Source: Gemella sp.
GTDB lineage: Bacteria; Bacillota; Bacilli; Staphylococcales; Gemellaceae
Length of the DNA stretch: 39,868 nucleotides
Direction of reading: 5' to 3'
NCBI GenBank assembly: GCA_030529855.1
Contig: JAUMWC010000016.1
Location: 1 to 39,868 of the forward strand
Below the pieces are notes generated by a model that had not been told where the DNA came from, did not search any database, and saw only the letters and a list, made by a program, of their open reading frames with translations. How positions within the stretch are numbered: position 1 is the first letter of the stretch; each line of letters starts with the position of its first letter. Below are positions 24,174-32,844 of the stretch, piece by piece. A program made the position numbers and the translations under genes.

Positions 24174-26120
24174 ATGAAAAAATATACTCTTAGAAAACTA
24201 GGTAAAAAATTATTACCCGTTGCTTTTGGTATTTTTGTAGCTGGAACTGCTTCTATAGCTTCTGATGCACAAGCAAATGAAATTAAAAACAACGATACAA
24301 CTACAAAGCAGGATACTCAAACTACTGAAGCTATTAGCCAACCAGTAACTAAAGTAGATGTAGATACTGCAAAAGCCAACTTTGACACTGCCTCTAATCT
24401 GGTTGAAAAACAAACTACTCTTGTTAACACTACTAAAGCTAAGGTTGATAACCTAACAGAAACAATTAATAAGGTAGAACTTGATAAAGAAACTTTTTCT
24501 AAACAAGAAACTGTGGTTGAAGATATAAAAACTACTCTAGCTAATAAAGAAGCAGAATTTTCTAAAGAAGAGCTAGACAAAACACAAACTGAATATAAAA
24601 ACGCACTTGTTGACCTTGAAAAAGTTCAGAACGACACAACACCAATAAACAACCCTAATAAAATTGTTATTACACCTGAACTAGTCAAAGCAATAGAAAA
24701 AGAAAGAGAAACAATAAGAACACGTGGTTGGATAAGTGTAACTGAATTTGTTAATGAAACACTTTTAAAAGAAGCTGCTAGTAAAAATAAATACATTTCG
24801 ACTGATACTGACCCTACCTTATACGATATCAACAATCTACCTTTAGATGTACGTAAGAAACTTAATCTTTTCTTTGTTGATTTAACTAACCAATACCTTG
24901 AACAAGTAAACCCTGAAATTATAGAATTTCATAAAGCACAAAATTCTAAACGCCGAGTAGTATTGAACTTCACAGTTGACCTTATAGATAAAATTGCAGA
25001 TACTTATGTCAGAGATTCTTACGATTTACTTGATAAGAAAACATACACTTTTAGTATCTATGACAGTAGTCCTCAATCTAACATTCACCTACAACATGGA
25101 CATACAGAAGGAATTAGAGAAGTCTTTAAATCTTACAATCTACCTGTTGGTGGTCCTGATGCCCCTGCACAACCAGAAGAAACTAGGTATATGGTAAAAA
25201 ATCCTAATACACAATTCACTTATTCACAGTTAGAAGAAATAGTATATAATGCTGTAACTGACGAAATATTTAATTATATTGATATTAATAGATATGTTAT
25301 AAAAGAAGGAAACAATACATATAAACAATATAAAGGTTTACACACAATCACTCAAGATAGACTTACTCTTGTAGAAAATTATATGTCACCTTGGTATTAC
25401 AAAACTGAGTATTCTGGTATAGACTTTTCAAGCGTTAACGGAACTTTAGCATTACATTTAATTTCTCTTGTAGATTACCATTTAAAGGATAAAAACTTTG
25501 ACAAAACAGAAGTAACAGTGACTCCTAACACATCAGCAATAAAAACAGCACAAGATAAAGTTACTCAATTAAAATCTGAAATAAAAAAACTTGAACTTGC
25601 TCAAAAAGAAATAGAAAGAATAAAAAATGAGCTATCAAAAGAAGACGCTAGGTTAAACGAATTAAAAAAGGGATTGATTCCTAGCGAACACCTTACTGTA
25701 TTAATTAAGGAGTTAGAAGCTATTTCTTCTGACTACTCTAAAGAGTCAAACTTGTTAGAAGAATTATTACTTGCTCAAAAAAATGTTAATAAAACTTATC
25801 AAGATTTATTAGGAAGATATAATTTAGAAAATAAAAAAGATAGAATTATATCTACTATAGAAACTAAACCTAAAACTGACACTTTACCAAAAACTTCAGC
25901 AAGAGATACGAATAAAAATACTATAGAAACTAAACCTAAAACTGATACTTTACAAAAAGCTTCAGTAAGAGATGTGAATAAAAACACTACAGAAACTAAA
26001 TCGAAAACTAATATTTTACCAAAAACTTCAGCTGTAGATATGAATAATAATACTGCTGCAGGAGTTATTGCTCTTGGTTTAGCTACTGCATTTGTTTCAA
26101 GACGAAAAATATCTAAATAA
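24174..26120 (+). CDS. Cell-wall anchored surface protein (LPKTS), SEC10/PgrA-like
   Basis: A 648-residue protein with a signal peptide (probable cleavage after AQA, residue 34). There are predicted coiled-coil stretches at about 50-150 and 510-590. The C-terminal sorting signal is LPKTSA, a hydrophobic stretch (AAGVIALGLATAFV) and RRKISK. The usual LPXTG is LPKTS here. The middle (about 250-500, with FTVDLIDKIADTYVRDSYD and QLEEIVYNAVTDEIFNY) reminds me of SEC10/PgrA surface exclusion domains of enterococci and streptococci, a moderate guess. Three 22-residue repeats precede the anchor. Single gene with its own terminator; expression is probably phase variable through the A17 promoter. Confidence 0.75.
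   Translation: MKKYTLRKLGKKLLPVAFGIFVAGTASIASDAQANEIKNNDTTTKQDTQTTEAISQPVTKVDVDTAKANFDTASNLVEKQTTLVNTTKAKVDNLTETINKVELDKETFSKQETVVEDIKTTLANKEAEFSKEELDKTQTEYKNALVDLEKVQNDTTPINNPNKIVITPELVKAIEKERETIRTRGWISVTEFVNETLLKEAASKNKYISTDTDPTLYDINNLPLDVRKKLNLFFVDLTNQYLEQVNPEIIEFHKAQNSKRRVVLNFTVDLIDKIADTYVRDSYDLLDKKTYTFSIYDSSPQSNIHLQHGHTEGIREVFKSYNLPVGGPDAPAQPEETRYMVKNPNTQFTYSQLEEIVYNAVTDEIFNYIDINRYVIKEGNNTYKQYKGLHTITQDRLTLVENYMSPWYYKTEYSGIDFSSVNGTLALHLISLVDYHLKDKNFDKTEVTVTPNTSAIKTAQDKVTQLKSEIKKLELAQKEIERIKNELSKEDARLNELKKGLIPSEHLTVLIKELEAISSDYSKESNLLEELLLAQKNVNKTYQDLLGRYNLENKKDRIISTIETKPKTDTLPKTSARDTNKNTIETKPKTDTLQKASVRDVNKNTTETKSKTNILPKTSAVDMNNNTAAGVIALGLATAFVSRRKISK
25860..26057 (+). repeat. Three tandem 66-bp repeats duplicating the sortase motif
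   Basis: Units start at 25860, 25926 and 25992, each beginning GAAACTAAA. Each encodes about ETKPKTDTLPKTSARDTNKN. The motif reads LPKTS in unit one, LQKAS in unit two and LPKTS in unit three. Only the last is followed by a membrane segment and positive tail. Confidence 0.9.
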
Positions 26121-26170
26121 ATTTGCAATATGAACTAGATAAGATTTCCGCATACTTGTCTAGTTTCAAT

Positions 26171-26207
26171 AAAAAGACTGGTTATATAAATTATAACCAG
26201 TCTTTTT
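26171..26207. terminator. Bidirectional terminator after the surface protein
   Basis: AAAAAGACTGGTTATA pairs perfectly with TATAACCAGTCTTTTT around TAAAT. A second imperfect hairpin (AACTAGATAAG/CTTGTCTAGTT, about 26132-26165) lies just before it. It also faces the converging lysR gene. Confidence 0.9.
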
Positions 26208-26237
26208 ATGCGTATAGAGTTGTATAATATTGTAAAT

Positions 26238-27149
26238 TTATTTCGTATGTTCTTTTATAGATTGGTTAAGTATATCTAGGTATTCTTGTCCTATTTCTGA
26301 TAGACTGTGCATATCGTTGGTAATGTAACCAAGTTCTATTACTTCATCAGAGTTTAGGGGAATGGCTATGATATTATCTCCGTTTAGGTCGGAGTTGATG
26401 ATACCTGAAGAAATTGTATATCCATTAAGTCCTATTAGTAAATTGAATAGGGTAGCTCTATCTGAAACGATGACTGTTTTAGGAGATGAAATATCTGCTA
26501 AAATTTCTTCCCAGTAGTAGAATGAGTTGTGCGTTCCTTGGTCATAGGCAAACTTTGGATAAGGTATTAAATCGTCTAAATTTATTGTTTTTTTATTAGA
26601 TAAAGGGTGGTTAGACTGAATAAATACATAAGGTTTTGTCTTGTGTAGACTAGTAAAAGTAAGACTTTTTTCTTTTAATATACTTTCAATAACTTTTCTA
26701 TTATAGTTTGATTTGTAGATTACACCAATTTCACTTTTTAGGTTGGCTATATCTTCGATAACCTCATATGTTCTTAGTTCTTTAAGGCTTGCTTGATAGT
26801 CATCTTTGTTTAATTTATTTAGCAGTTTTACAAAGGCATCAACTACAAAGGCATAGTGCTGACCTGATACTGAGAATATTTTTTTTGGTCTTAGTTCTTC
26901 TTTATATCGGTGGTTTACCAGATTAATTTGAGCCATAATTTGCTTGGCATATTGCAAAAATTCTTCTCCGTCTTTAGTAAGGTTAACCCCTTTTTGTCCC
27001 CTGTTAAAGATGATTATATTCATCTCTTTTTCTAAATCTTTAATAGCATTAGATAGGGAAGGTTGACTTATAAACAACTCTTTGGCGGCTTGCGTAATAT
27101 TCCCTGTTTCTATGATTTTTATTAGATATTCTAATTGTTGTATTCGCAT
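26238..27149 (-). CDS. LysR-family regulator, probable MetR/MtaR-type
   Basis: A 303-residue LysR regulator. The N-terminal winged helix-turn-helix is QLEYLIKIIETGNITQAAKE with FISQPSLSNAIKDLEKEM, and the rest is an effector-binding domain. It is divergent from metF, and a MET-box-like palindrome (27163-27177) sits between its start codon and the metF promoter. The same palindrome precedes the two further methionine transcription units. In streptococci LysR-type MtaR/MetR proteins control methionine genes through such boxes, so it is the probable regulator of this locus and of itself. Effector unknown. Confidence 0.85.
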   Translation of the reverse strand: MRIQQLEYLIKIIETGNITQAAKELFISQPSLSNAIKDLEKEMNIIIFNRGQKGVNLTKDGEEFLQYAKQIMAQINLVNHRYKEELRPKKIFSVSGQHYAFVVDAFVKLLNKLNKDDYQASLKELRTYEVIEDIANLKSEIGVIYKSNYNRKVIESILKEKSLTFTSLHKTKPYVFIQSNHPLSNKKTINLDDLIPYPKFAYDQGTHNSFYYWEEILADISSPKTVIVSDRATLFNLLIGLNGYTISSGIINSDLNGDNIIAIPLNSDEVIELGYITNDMHSLSEIGQEYLDILNQSIKEHTK

Positions 27150-27162
27150 TTAAATCTCCTAC

Positions 27163-27177
27163 ATAGTTTTGAACTAT
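27163..27177. promoter_or_regulatory. MET-box-like palindrome 1 (lysR/metF)
   Basis: ATAGTTTTGAACTAT, arms ATAGTT/AACTAT. It lies 13 bases before the lysR ATG and 9 bases before the metF -35, so it could serve both autorepression and metF control. Confidence 0.7.
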
Positions 27178-27186
27178 GGAATTCAG

Positions 27187-27215
27187 TTTTAATAATTGTA
27201 AAATTATATTATAAT
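27187..27215 (+). promoter_or_regulatory. Promoter of the first metF
   Basis: TTTTAA, 17 bases, TATAAT, the same boxes as at 28246 and 31499. The -35 is poor, which fits an activator-dependent promoter. Confidence 0.7.
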
Positions 27216-27255
27216 ATTTTTAAAGAAAAAGCAAAAGAAAGTGGAGAGCTAGTAG

Positions 27256-28155
27256 ATGAGTAAGAAAACAAGATTATCATTTGAAATTTTTTCGACAAGA
27301 ATGGAAGATAGAAAAAATCTGTATGAGTTATTAGATGAACTGAAAATTTTAGATCCTGATTTTATAAGTGTAGCTTGCAGTACTAATAAAGAAAATGCAA
27401 AAGATACACCGTTAAATATAGTGGATTATGTAAGAAATACGGTTAATATATCAGACTACATACAAAATACATTAGAATTACCAGCTATTACTCATCTACC
27501 ATCTTTATATTTAGGTAAAGAAGAAGTTGCAGAAACATTAGACCTTATAGAAAAGGCTGGTATAAATTCTATACTAGCGCTGAAAGGTGATGCTATTGCA
27601 GGTATGAAGCCAAAAGAAGATTTTCCTTATGCTTCTGATTTGGTTAGATTTATTAAAAATAAGAATGAAAACTTTAAAATTTTAGGAGCTTGTTATCCAG
27701 ATGGACATAAGGAATCATTAAACCAAGCTCAAGAGATTGAAAATTTGAAGAAAAAAGTAGATGCAGGTTGTGAAACGCTAGTAAGTCAGTTGTTTTTTGA
27801 TAATGATAGTTTTTATAATTTCAGAGATAAATGTCAAGGTGCAGATATAAATGTTCCCATATTAGCGGGGATAATGCCAGCGGTAAATAGAAATCAAATT
27901 TTAAGATTATTGGATATTTGTAAAACAGTAAAATTACCGAAAGAATTTAAGGAAATATTAGAAAAGTATGAGCACGATCCAGTCTCTTTAAGACAAGCAG
28001 GATTAGATTATGCAGTGGATCAAATTACAGATTTAGTAACTAATGATGTGGACGGAATACACCTATTTACAATGAACCAAGCAAGTGTAGCGAAATATGT
28101 GTGTGATAATACTAGTCATATATTTGAAAGTGTGAATAGACATAAACAACAATAA
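27256..28155 (+). CDS. Methylenetetrahydrofolate reductase paralogue 1
   Basis: A 299-residue MetF-family TIM-barrel flavoprotein: LSFEIFSTRMEDR at the start (usual FEFFPP), LALKGDAI (usual LRGD), ACYPDGHKES, SQLFFDNDSFY, ILAGIMPAVNRNQ and a late GIHLFTMNQ. MTHFR reduces methylene-THF to methyl-THF for MetE. Compared with the second copy it has changed key spots: PP to ST after the catalytic Glu, LRGD to LKGD, and YPE to YPD. It may be a weaker or specialised enzyme. It has its own MET-box promoter and terminator. Confidence 0.85.
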   Translation: MSKKTRLSFEIFSTRMEDRKNLYELLDELKILDPDFISVACSTNKENAKDTPLNIVDYVRNTVNISDYIQNTLELPAITHLPSLYLGKEEVAETLDLIEKAGINSILALKGDAIAGMKPKEDFPYASDLVRFIKNKNENFKILGACYPDGHKESLNQAQEIENLKKKVDAGCETLVSQLFFDNDSFYNFRDKCQGADINVPILAGIMPAVNRNQILRLLDICKTVKLPKEFKEILEKYEHDPVSLRQAGLDYAVDQITDLVTNDVDGIHLFTMNQASVAKYVCDNTSHIFESVNRHKQQ

Positions 28156-28164
28156 GGAATAAGA

Positions 28165-28207
28165 AAAAGAAGAAATCGCCTATATGTTAAAGGTGATTTC
28201 TTCTTTT
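28165..28207 (+). terminator. Terminator between the metF paralogues
   Basis: AAAAGAAGAAATCGCC pairs with GGTGATTTCTTCTTTT (one G-T) around an 11-base loop. Its final T is the first base of MET-box 2. Confidence 0.85.
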
Positions 28208-28223
28208 ATAGTTTTAAACTATA
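28207..28223. promoter_or_regulatory. MET-box-like palindrome 2 (metF2-metE)
   Basis: TATAGTTTTAAACTATA, a perfect palindrome with eight-base arms round a central T. Its centre is 31 bases before the -35, near -66, a standard LysR recognition position. Confidence 0.8.
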
Positions 28224-28245
28224 GTATTCATCAAAAAATAGTTAT

Positions 28246-28274
28246 TTTTAATTGTCGTAAAATTATACTATAAT
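28246..28274 (+). promoter_or_regulatory. Promoter of metF2-metE
   Basis: TTTTAA, 17 bases, TATAAT, with the shared upstream context TTTTTAATTGTC. Confidence 0.75.
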
Positions 28275-28311
28275 ACTCTTAAGCAAAAAATAAAGAAGAG
28301 AGGAGAAGTAA

Positions 28312-29178
28312 ATGACAAAAAAAATAACTTTATCTTTTGAAATATTTCCACCGAACACAGAAGAGAGAAAAAAACAAATGTGTGGAATACTTACAGACTT
28401 TAAAGAATTGAACCCAGACTTTATAAGTGTAACGTGTAGTAATAATAACGTAAATATAAAAGACTCTACTGTAAAAATATCAGATCATGTACAGAATAAA
28501 TTGGGATTAGAAACTATAGCCCATCTACCGGCATTATACATGTCTAAGGCAGAAGTTGCTGAAACCTTAGATGCTCTGGAAGAAATTGGAGTGAGAAACT
28601 TATTGGCACTAAGGGGAGACATTATAGAAGGAGTTGCTCCTAAAGGAGATTTCGCTTATGCAAGTGACTTGATAGAATTTATTAAAGAAAGAAATTCTAA
28701 CTTTAAGATATCGGCAGCTTGTTATCCAGAAACTCACGTAGATTCAGCTAACCAAGTTCAAGATATTAAATTTTTGAAGAAAAAAGTAGATGCAGGTTGT
28801 GAATTATTAATAAGCCAACTATTCTATGATAACGAAGCATTTTATGATTTTAGAGACAAGTGCCAACTGGCGAATATAGATGTCCCTACCTTAGCAGGAA
28901 TAATGCCAATAATTAATAGAAACCAAGTTTTAAGATTACTTAGCATTTGTAAGTCGGTAACACTACCGAAAAAATTCAAGAGAATTCTTGATAAGTATGA
29001 GCACGACCCAGTATCGCTAAGACAAGCAGGTCTTGCTTATGCGGTTGACCAAATTATTGATTTAGTAACTAATGATGTAGATGGAGTGCACTTATACACA
29101 ATGAATCAACCGAGTGTTGCTAAATACATAAAAGAAAATACAAATGACATATTCAAAAATTCAAATATTCAATTATAA
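28312..29178 (+). CDS. metF: Methylenetetrahydrofolate reductase (MetF) paralogue 2
   Basis: A 288-residue MetF with the more canonical motifs: LSFEIFPPNTEER, LALRGDII, ACYPETHVDS, SQLFYDNEAFYDF, TLAGIMPIINRNQ and GVHLYTMNQ. It supplies methyl-THF to MetE, encoded 15 bases downstream in the same operon. It aligns with the first copy almost end to end (shared FLKKKVDAGCE-type, YEHDPVSLRQAGL and VDQI-DLVTNDVDG stretches), so the pair arose by tandem duplication, promoter included. AGGAG lies upstream of the ATG. Confidence 0.9.
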   Translation: MTKKITLSFEIFPPNTEERKKQMCGILTDFKELNPDFISVTCSNNNVNIKDSTVKISDHVQNKLGLETIAHLPALYMSKAEVAETLDALEEIGVRNLLALRGDIIEGVAPKGDFAYASDLIEFIKERNSNFKISAACYPETHVDSANQVQDIKFLKKKVDAGCELLISQLFYDNEAFYDFRDKCQLANIDVPTLAGIMPIINRNQVLRLLSICKSVTLPKKFKRILDKYEHDPVSLRQAGLAYAVDQIIDLVTNDVDGVHLYTMNQPSVAKYIKENTNDIFKNSNIQL

Positions 29179-29193
29179 AAGGAGAGAAAAACA

Positions 29194-31419
29194 ATGACAA
29201 AAATTACAAGTTTAGGATACCCAAGATTAGGTGAAAAGAGAGAATGGAAAAAATTATTAGAGGACTTTTGGAAAAAAGATATTTCTAAAGAAGAATTCTT
29301 CAAAAAAGGAGAAGAACTACGTAAATCATTCTTAGTAAAACAAGATGAATTAGGACTAGATTTAATTCCAGTAGGAGACTTCTCTTTCTACGACCACATT
29401 TTAGACCTATCATTACAATTCAATATCATTCCTACTCGTTTTAGAGATAGAGAATTAGACATAGATTTATACTTTGATATAGCACGTGGTAACAAAGGAA
29501 ATGTTGCATCAAGTATGAAAAAATGGTTCAACACAAACTACCACTACATAGTACCTGAGTGGGCTGGAGTAGAACCAAAACTTACTAACACTAGATTATT
29601 AGACTTATACCTAGAAGCTAAAAAGTTAGTAGGAGACAAGGCTAAGCCTGTTATTACTGGACCAATTACTTACGTAGCAATTTCTAACGGAGTTGAGAAT
29701 GTAAACGAAGCAGTTAAGACTCTAGTTCCATTATACAAAGAAGTATTTGCTCAGTTAGCTAAAGAAGGAGCTAAATATATCCAAATTGATGAAGCAATCT
29801 TCGTTTCAGAAGAAGGTGAGCAATATGTAGACCTAGCGCTAGAAGTTTACAAAGAAATCGCAGAAGCATTACCAGAAGTAACATTTATTTTCCAAACTTA
29901 CTTTGAAGCATTATTAGGTGCAGAGAAGTTAGCTGCTCTGCCAGTAGCATTTGGATTAGACTTTGTACACGGACAAGAAGAAAACTTAGAACTTGTTAAG
30001 AAAGGTGTATTTAAAGACAAGTTAGTATTTGCTGGGGTAAATGATGGGCGTAACATTTGGGCTGCTGATTTAGAAGAAAGATTAGAATTAATCAAGACAA
30101 TAAAAGAAAATGTTAAAGAATTAGCATTGCAACCATCTTGTTCAATCCTACACGTACCTGTAACTAAGAAACAAGAAAAAGACTTAGACAGAGTAATCTA
30201 CGGTGGATTATCATTCGCTGATGAAAAAATTGAAGAATTAGCTTTATTAAAAGCAGCATTAGCAGGAGAAAAAACAGCAGCTTACGAAGAGCATGTTAAG
30301 AACTTCAAGGCTATTCAAGATGCAGACTTTAGACATGTAAACATCGAAGACATTTCTAATGTTAAGAGAGAAAGAACTCCTTACGAAATTCGTAAAAAAT
30401 TACAAGATGCAAAATTAAATCTTCCAACCTTACCAACAACAACAATCGGTTCATTCCCACAATCTGATGAAGTACGTCGCCAAAGACTTGCTTGGAAGAG
30501 AGGGGAGTCTACAGATGCTGAATACGAGAAATTTATTGAATCTGAAACAGCACGCTGGATAAAAATTCAAGAGGACTTAGACATTGATGTACTAGTTCAC
30601 GGAGAGTTTGAGCGTGTGGACATGGTTGAGTTCTTCGGACAAAAATTAGCTGGATTTACAACTACTAACTTAGGATGGGTACAATCTTACGGTTCACGTG
30701 CTGTTAAGCCACCAATCATCTACGGAGATGTTAAACATATCCAACCATTAACAGTTAAAGAAACAGTTTATGCACAATCATTAACAAACCGTCCAGTTAA
30801 AGGAATGTTAACAGGACCAATCACTATTGTAAACTGGTCATTCGAAAGAACAGATATTACTAGAGCACAATTATTCAACCAAATTGGATTAGCGATTAAA
30901 GATGAAATCAAATTATTAGAAGATGCTGGAATTGCTATTATCCAAGTTGATGAAGCGGCTCTGCGTGAAGGATTACCACTACGTAAATCTAAACAAAAAG
31001 CATACCTAGATGACTCTGTAGAATCATTCAGAATTGCAACATCTTCTGTAAAAGATGAAACACAAATCCACACTCACATGTGCTATTCTAAATTCGAAGA
31101 GATTATTGATTCAATCGATGGATTAGATGCAGATGTTATCTCTATCGAAACAAGCCGTAGCCATGGAGATATTATAGAAGTATTTGAGAAATACACATAC
31201 CCAAGACAAATTGGACTAGGAGTTTATGACATTCACTCTCCACGTGTACCAAGTAAAGAAGAAATTACAGGAAACATTAATATTTCATTAGAAAAATTAT
31301 CTCCAACACAATTCTGGGTAAACCCTGACTGTGGTCTAAAAACAAGAAAAGAGCCTGAAACAGTGGCATCATTAGAAGTTTTAGTAGAAGCTACTAAAGA
31401 AGTAAGAAGTAAATTATAA
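29194..31419 (+). CDS. metE: Cobalamin-independent methionine synthase
   Basis: A 741-residue enzyme with two barrels. The N-terminal half starts [19 protein letters not shown]. The catalytic half holds [44 protein letters not shown] and [14 protein letters not shown]. The zinc ligands are in [14 protein letters not shown] and NPDCGLKTR. It transfers the methyl group of methyl-THF (polyglutamate) to homocysteine. Co-transcribed with metF2 under MET-box 2. Codon use suggests strong expression. Length is normal. Confidence 0.97.
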   Translation: MTKITSLGYPRLGEKREWKKLLEDFWKKDISKEEFFKKGEELRKSFLVKQDELGLDLIPVGDFSFYDHILDLSLQFNIIPTRFRDRELDIDLYFDIARGNKGNVASSMKKWFNTNYHYIVPEWAGVEPKLTNTRLLDLYLEAKKLVGDKAKPVITGPITYVAISNGVENVNEAVKTLVPLYKEVFAQLAKEGAKYIQIDEAIFVSEEGEQYVDLALEVYKEIAEALPEVTFIFQTYFEALLGAEKLAALPVAFGLDFVHGQEENLELVKKGVFKDKLVFAGVNDGRNIWAADLEERLELIKTIKENVKELALQPSCSILHVPVTKKQEKDLDRVIYGGLSFADEKIEELALLKAALAGEKTAAYEEHVKNFKAIQDADFRHVNIEDISNVKRERTPYEIRKKLQDAKLNLPTLPTTTIGSFPQSDEVRRQRLAWKRGESTDAEYEKFIESETARWIKIQEDLDIDVLVHGEFERVDMVEFFGQKLAGFTTTNLGWVQSYGSRAVKPPIIYGDVKHIQPLTVKETVYAQSLTNRPVKGMLTGPITIVNWSFERTDITRAQLFNQIGLAIKDEIKLLEDAGIAIIQVDEAALREGLPLRKSKQKAYLDDSVESFRIATSSVKDETQIHTHMCYSKFEEIIDSIDGLDADVISIETSRSHGDIIEVFEKYTYPRQIGLGVYDIHSPRVPSKEEITGNINISLEKLSPTQFWVNPDCGLKTRKEPETVASLEVLVEATKEVRSKL

Positions 31420-31426
31420 TAAATAT

Positions 31427-31457
31427 AAAAGTTCCTTGCGAAAGCAGGGAACTTTTT
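31427..31457 (+). terminator. Terminator of metF2-metE
   Basis: AAGTTCCTTGC pairs with GCAGGGAACTT (one G-T), capped by a GAAA tetraloop, then T5. MET-box 3 starts three bases downstream. Confidence 0.9.
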
Positions 31458-31459
31458 AT

Positions 31460-31475
31460 TATAGTTTTAAACTAT
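31460..31475. promoter_or_regulatory. MET-box-like palindrome 3
   Basis: TATAGTTTTAAACTAT followed by G instead of A. Its centre is again 31 bases before the -35, the same distance as box 2. Confidence 0.8.
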
Positions 31476-31498
31476 GGAAGTATATAATTTTTATGTAT

Positions 31499-31527
31499 TT
31501 TTAATTGTCAGAAAATTGTATTATAAT
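31499..31527 (+). promoter_or_regulatory. Promoter of the MetE-like methyltransferase gene
   Basis: TTTTAA, 17 bases, TATAAT; the sequence around TAATTGTC is shared with the metF2 promoter. Confidence 0.75.
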
Positions 31528-31565
31528 AAATTCAAGAACAAAATAAAAGAAAGAGGAAATGAATT

Positions 31566-32732
31566 ATGACACAAACATCAAAAAGATTTTTATTAGTAGG
31601 TTCTTTATTAAGACCTGCAGATTTATTAGAATACAAAACAAAAATTGAGCACAGAGATGATATTCAATACCCATTCTACAATGATTTTGAAGGATACAAA
31701 GAAGTAGAAGATAAGGCAGTAGCTGATGTAGTAAAAGAGCAATTAGCTCACGATTTACCAGAAGTTACAGATGGAGAGTTTTCTAAATCTTTATGGCACT
31801 TAGACTTTTACTGGGGACTTGACGGAGTTAGAAGATTCATCGCTGAGAATGGATACTTCTTCCGTGACAATGATGAAGCACAATCTGATTACGAAACACG
31901 TAAAGATATCGGTATAGAAATTAACAGTAAAATCTGCTGTAAGCACCACGCATTTATCGACCACTACGAAAGACTTAATAAATTAGTACCAGAAGGAAAA
32001 ACTTTAAAACAATGTGTAGTTTCTCCATCTCACTTCTACGGAGAGTTAAGACTTCAAGGACAAGTAGGTGGTAAAGTTTACCAAACTAACAAGGAATTAC
32101 GTGATGACTTAGTAGAAGCATACAAGGCATTCTTAGACCTATTTGTTAAAGCTGGTGGAAAGATTATCCAATTTGATGACTGTCTATGGGAATTATTCGC
32201 ATCAGATAACACTAACTCACCATTCGCAGGTGGAGGAGCAGAATCTACTGGTTTAGAATTTGCTAATGAGTTAATCGACATCAACAATGAAGTTATTGAC
32301 TATGCTCACGGATTAGGATTAAAAGTTTACACTCACAACTGCCGTGGAAACTATGATTCAAGACACTTCTCAAGTGGAAGCTACGAATCAATCGCTAACT
32401 TATTCTTAGAAAAACAAAAATATGACAGATTCTACCTAGAGTGGGATGATGAAAGAGCTGGAAACTTATCAGCATTATCAGTATTCAAAGATCGTCCAGA
32501 AGTAGAAGTTGTATTAGGATTCTTATCATCTAAAACTAGAACTTTAGAAGACGAAGACAGAATTAAAGGATTGTTAGAAGAAGCAACTAAATACCTACCA
32601 AAAGAAAACTTATACTTATCTCACCAATGTGGATTTGCATCTTGTGATGGTGGAAATGAATTAAGCGTTGAAGAGCAATGGGCTAAGATTAAGCAAGGAC
32701 AAAAAATTGCCCTAGACTTCTGGGGAGAGTAA
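31566..32732 (+). CDS. MetE C-terminal-like methyltransferase (YxjG/YxjH type)
   Basis: A 388-residue single-barrel protein: LVGSLLRPADLLEYK at the start, EVTDGEFSKSLWHLDFYWGL, FDDCLWELF near 200, TGLEFANELIDINNEV, VYTHNCRGN near 255 and LSHQCGFASCDGGN near 355. HNC and QCGF match zinc sites of methionine-synthase relatives. B. subtilis homologues YxjG/YxjH are methionine-regulated, and members can use other methyl donors. Control by the same MET-box as metE supports a role in homocysteine methylation or methionine salvage. The methyl donor is not known. Confidence 0.85.
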   Translation: MTQTSKRFLLVGSLLRPADLLEYKTKIEHRDDIQYPFYNDFEGYKEVEDKAVADVVKEQLAHDLPEVTDGEFSKSLWHLDFYWGLDGVRRFIAENGYFFRDNDEAQSDYETRKDIGIEINSKICCKHHAFIDHYERLNKLVPEGKTLKQCVVSPSHFYGELRLQGQVGGKVYQTNKELRDDLVEAYKAFLDLFVKAGGKIIQFDDCLWELFASDNTNSPFAGGGAESTGLEFANELIDINNEVIDYAHGLGLKVYTHNCRGNYDSRHFSSGSYESIANLFLEKQKYDRFYLEWDDERAGNLSALSVFKDRPEVEVVLGFLSSKTRTLEDEDRIKGLLEEATKYLPKENLYLSHQCGFASCDGGNELSVEEQWAKIKQGQKIALDFWGE

Positions 32733-32740
32733 TTAATATT

Positions 32741-32774
32741 ATCTGACTTAGGCTATACCTAGGTCAGATTTTTT
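32741..32774 (+). terminator. Terminator after the MetE-like gene
   Basis: ATCTGACTTAGG pairs with CCTAGGTCAGAT (one G-T) round CTATA, then T6. Confidence 0.9.
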
Positions 32775-32844
32775 ATTTGCTTAATAATAAGAAAGAAATT
32801 ATAATAATCATATAAGTATATTAAATTAAGCAAGGGATATTATA

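Noticed and set aside
24213..24835. Minus-strand serine-rich frames opposite the surface protein
   Set aside because: They mirror the Lys/Thr/Glu-rich coding strand and have no start signals or function.
26132..26165. Separate small RNA between the surface protein and its terminator
   Set aside because: There is a hairpin but no promoter. It is more simply part of the 3' untranslated region.
28165..28310. Riboswitch (S-box or T-box) before metF2 or metE
   Set aside because: The stretch is fully accounted for by the metF1 terminator, MET-box 2 and a promoter. The transcript leader is too short and lacks the conserved elements.
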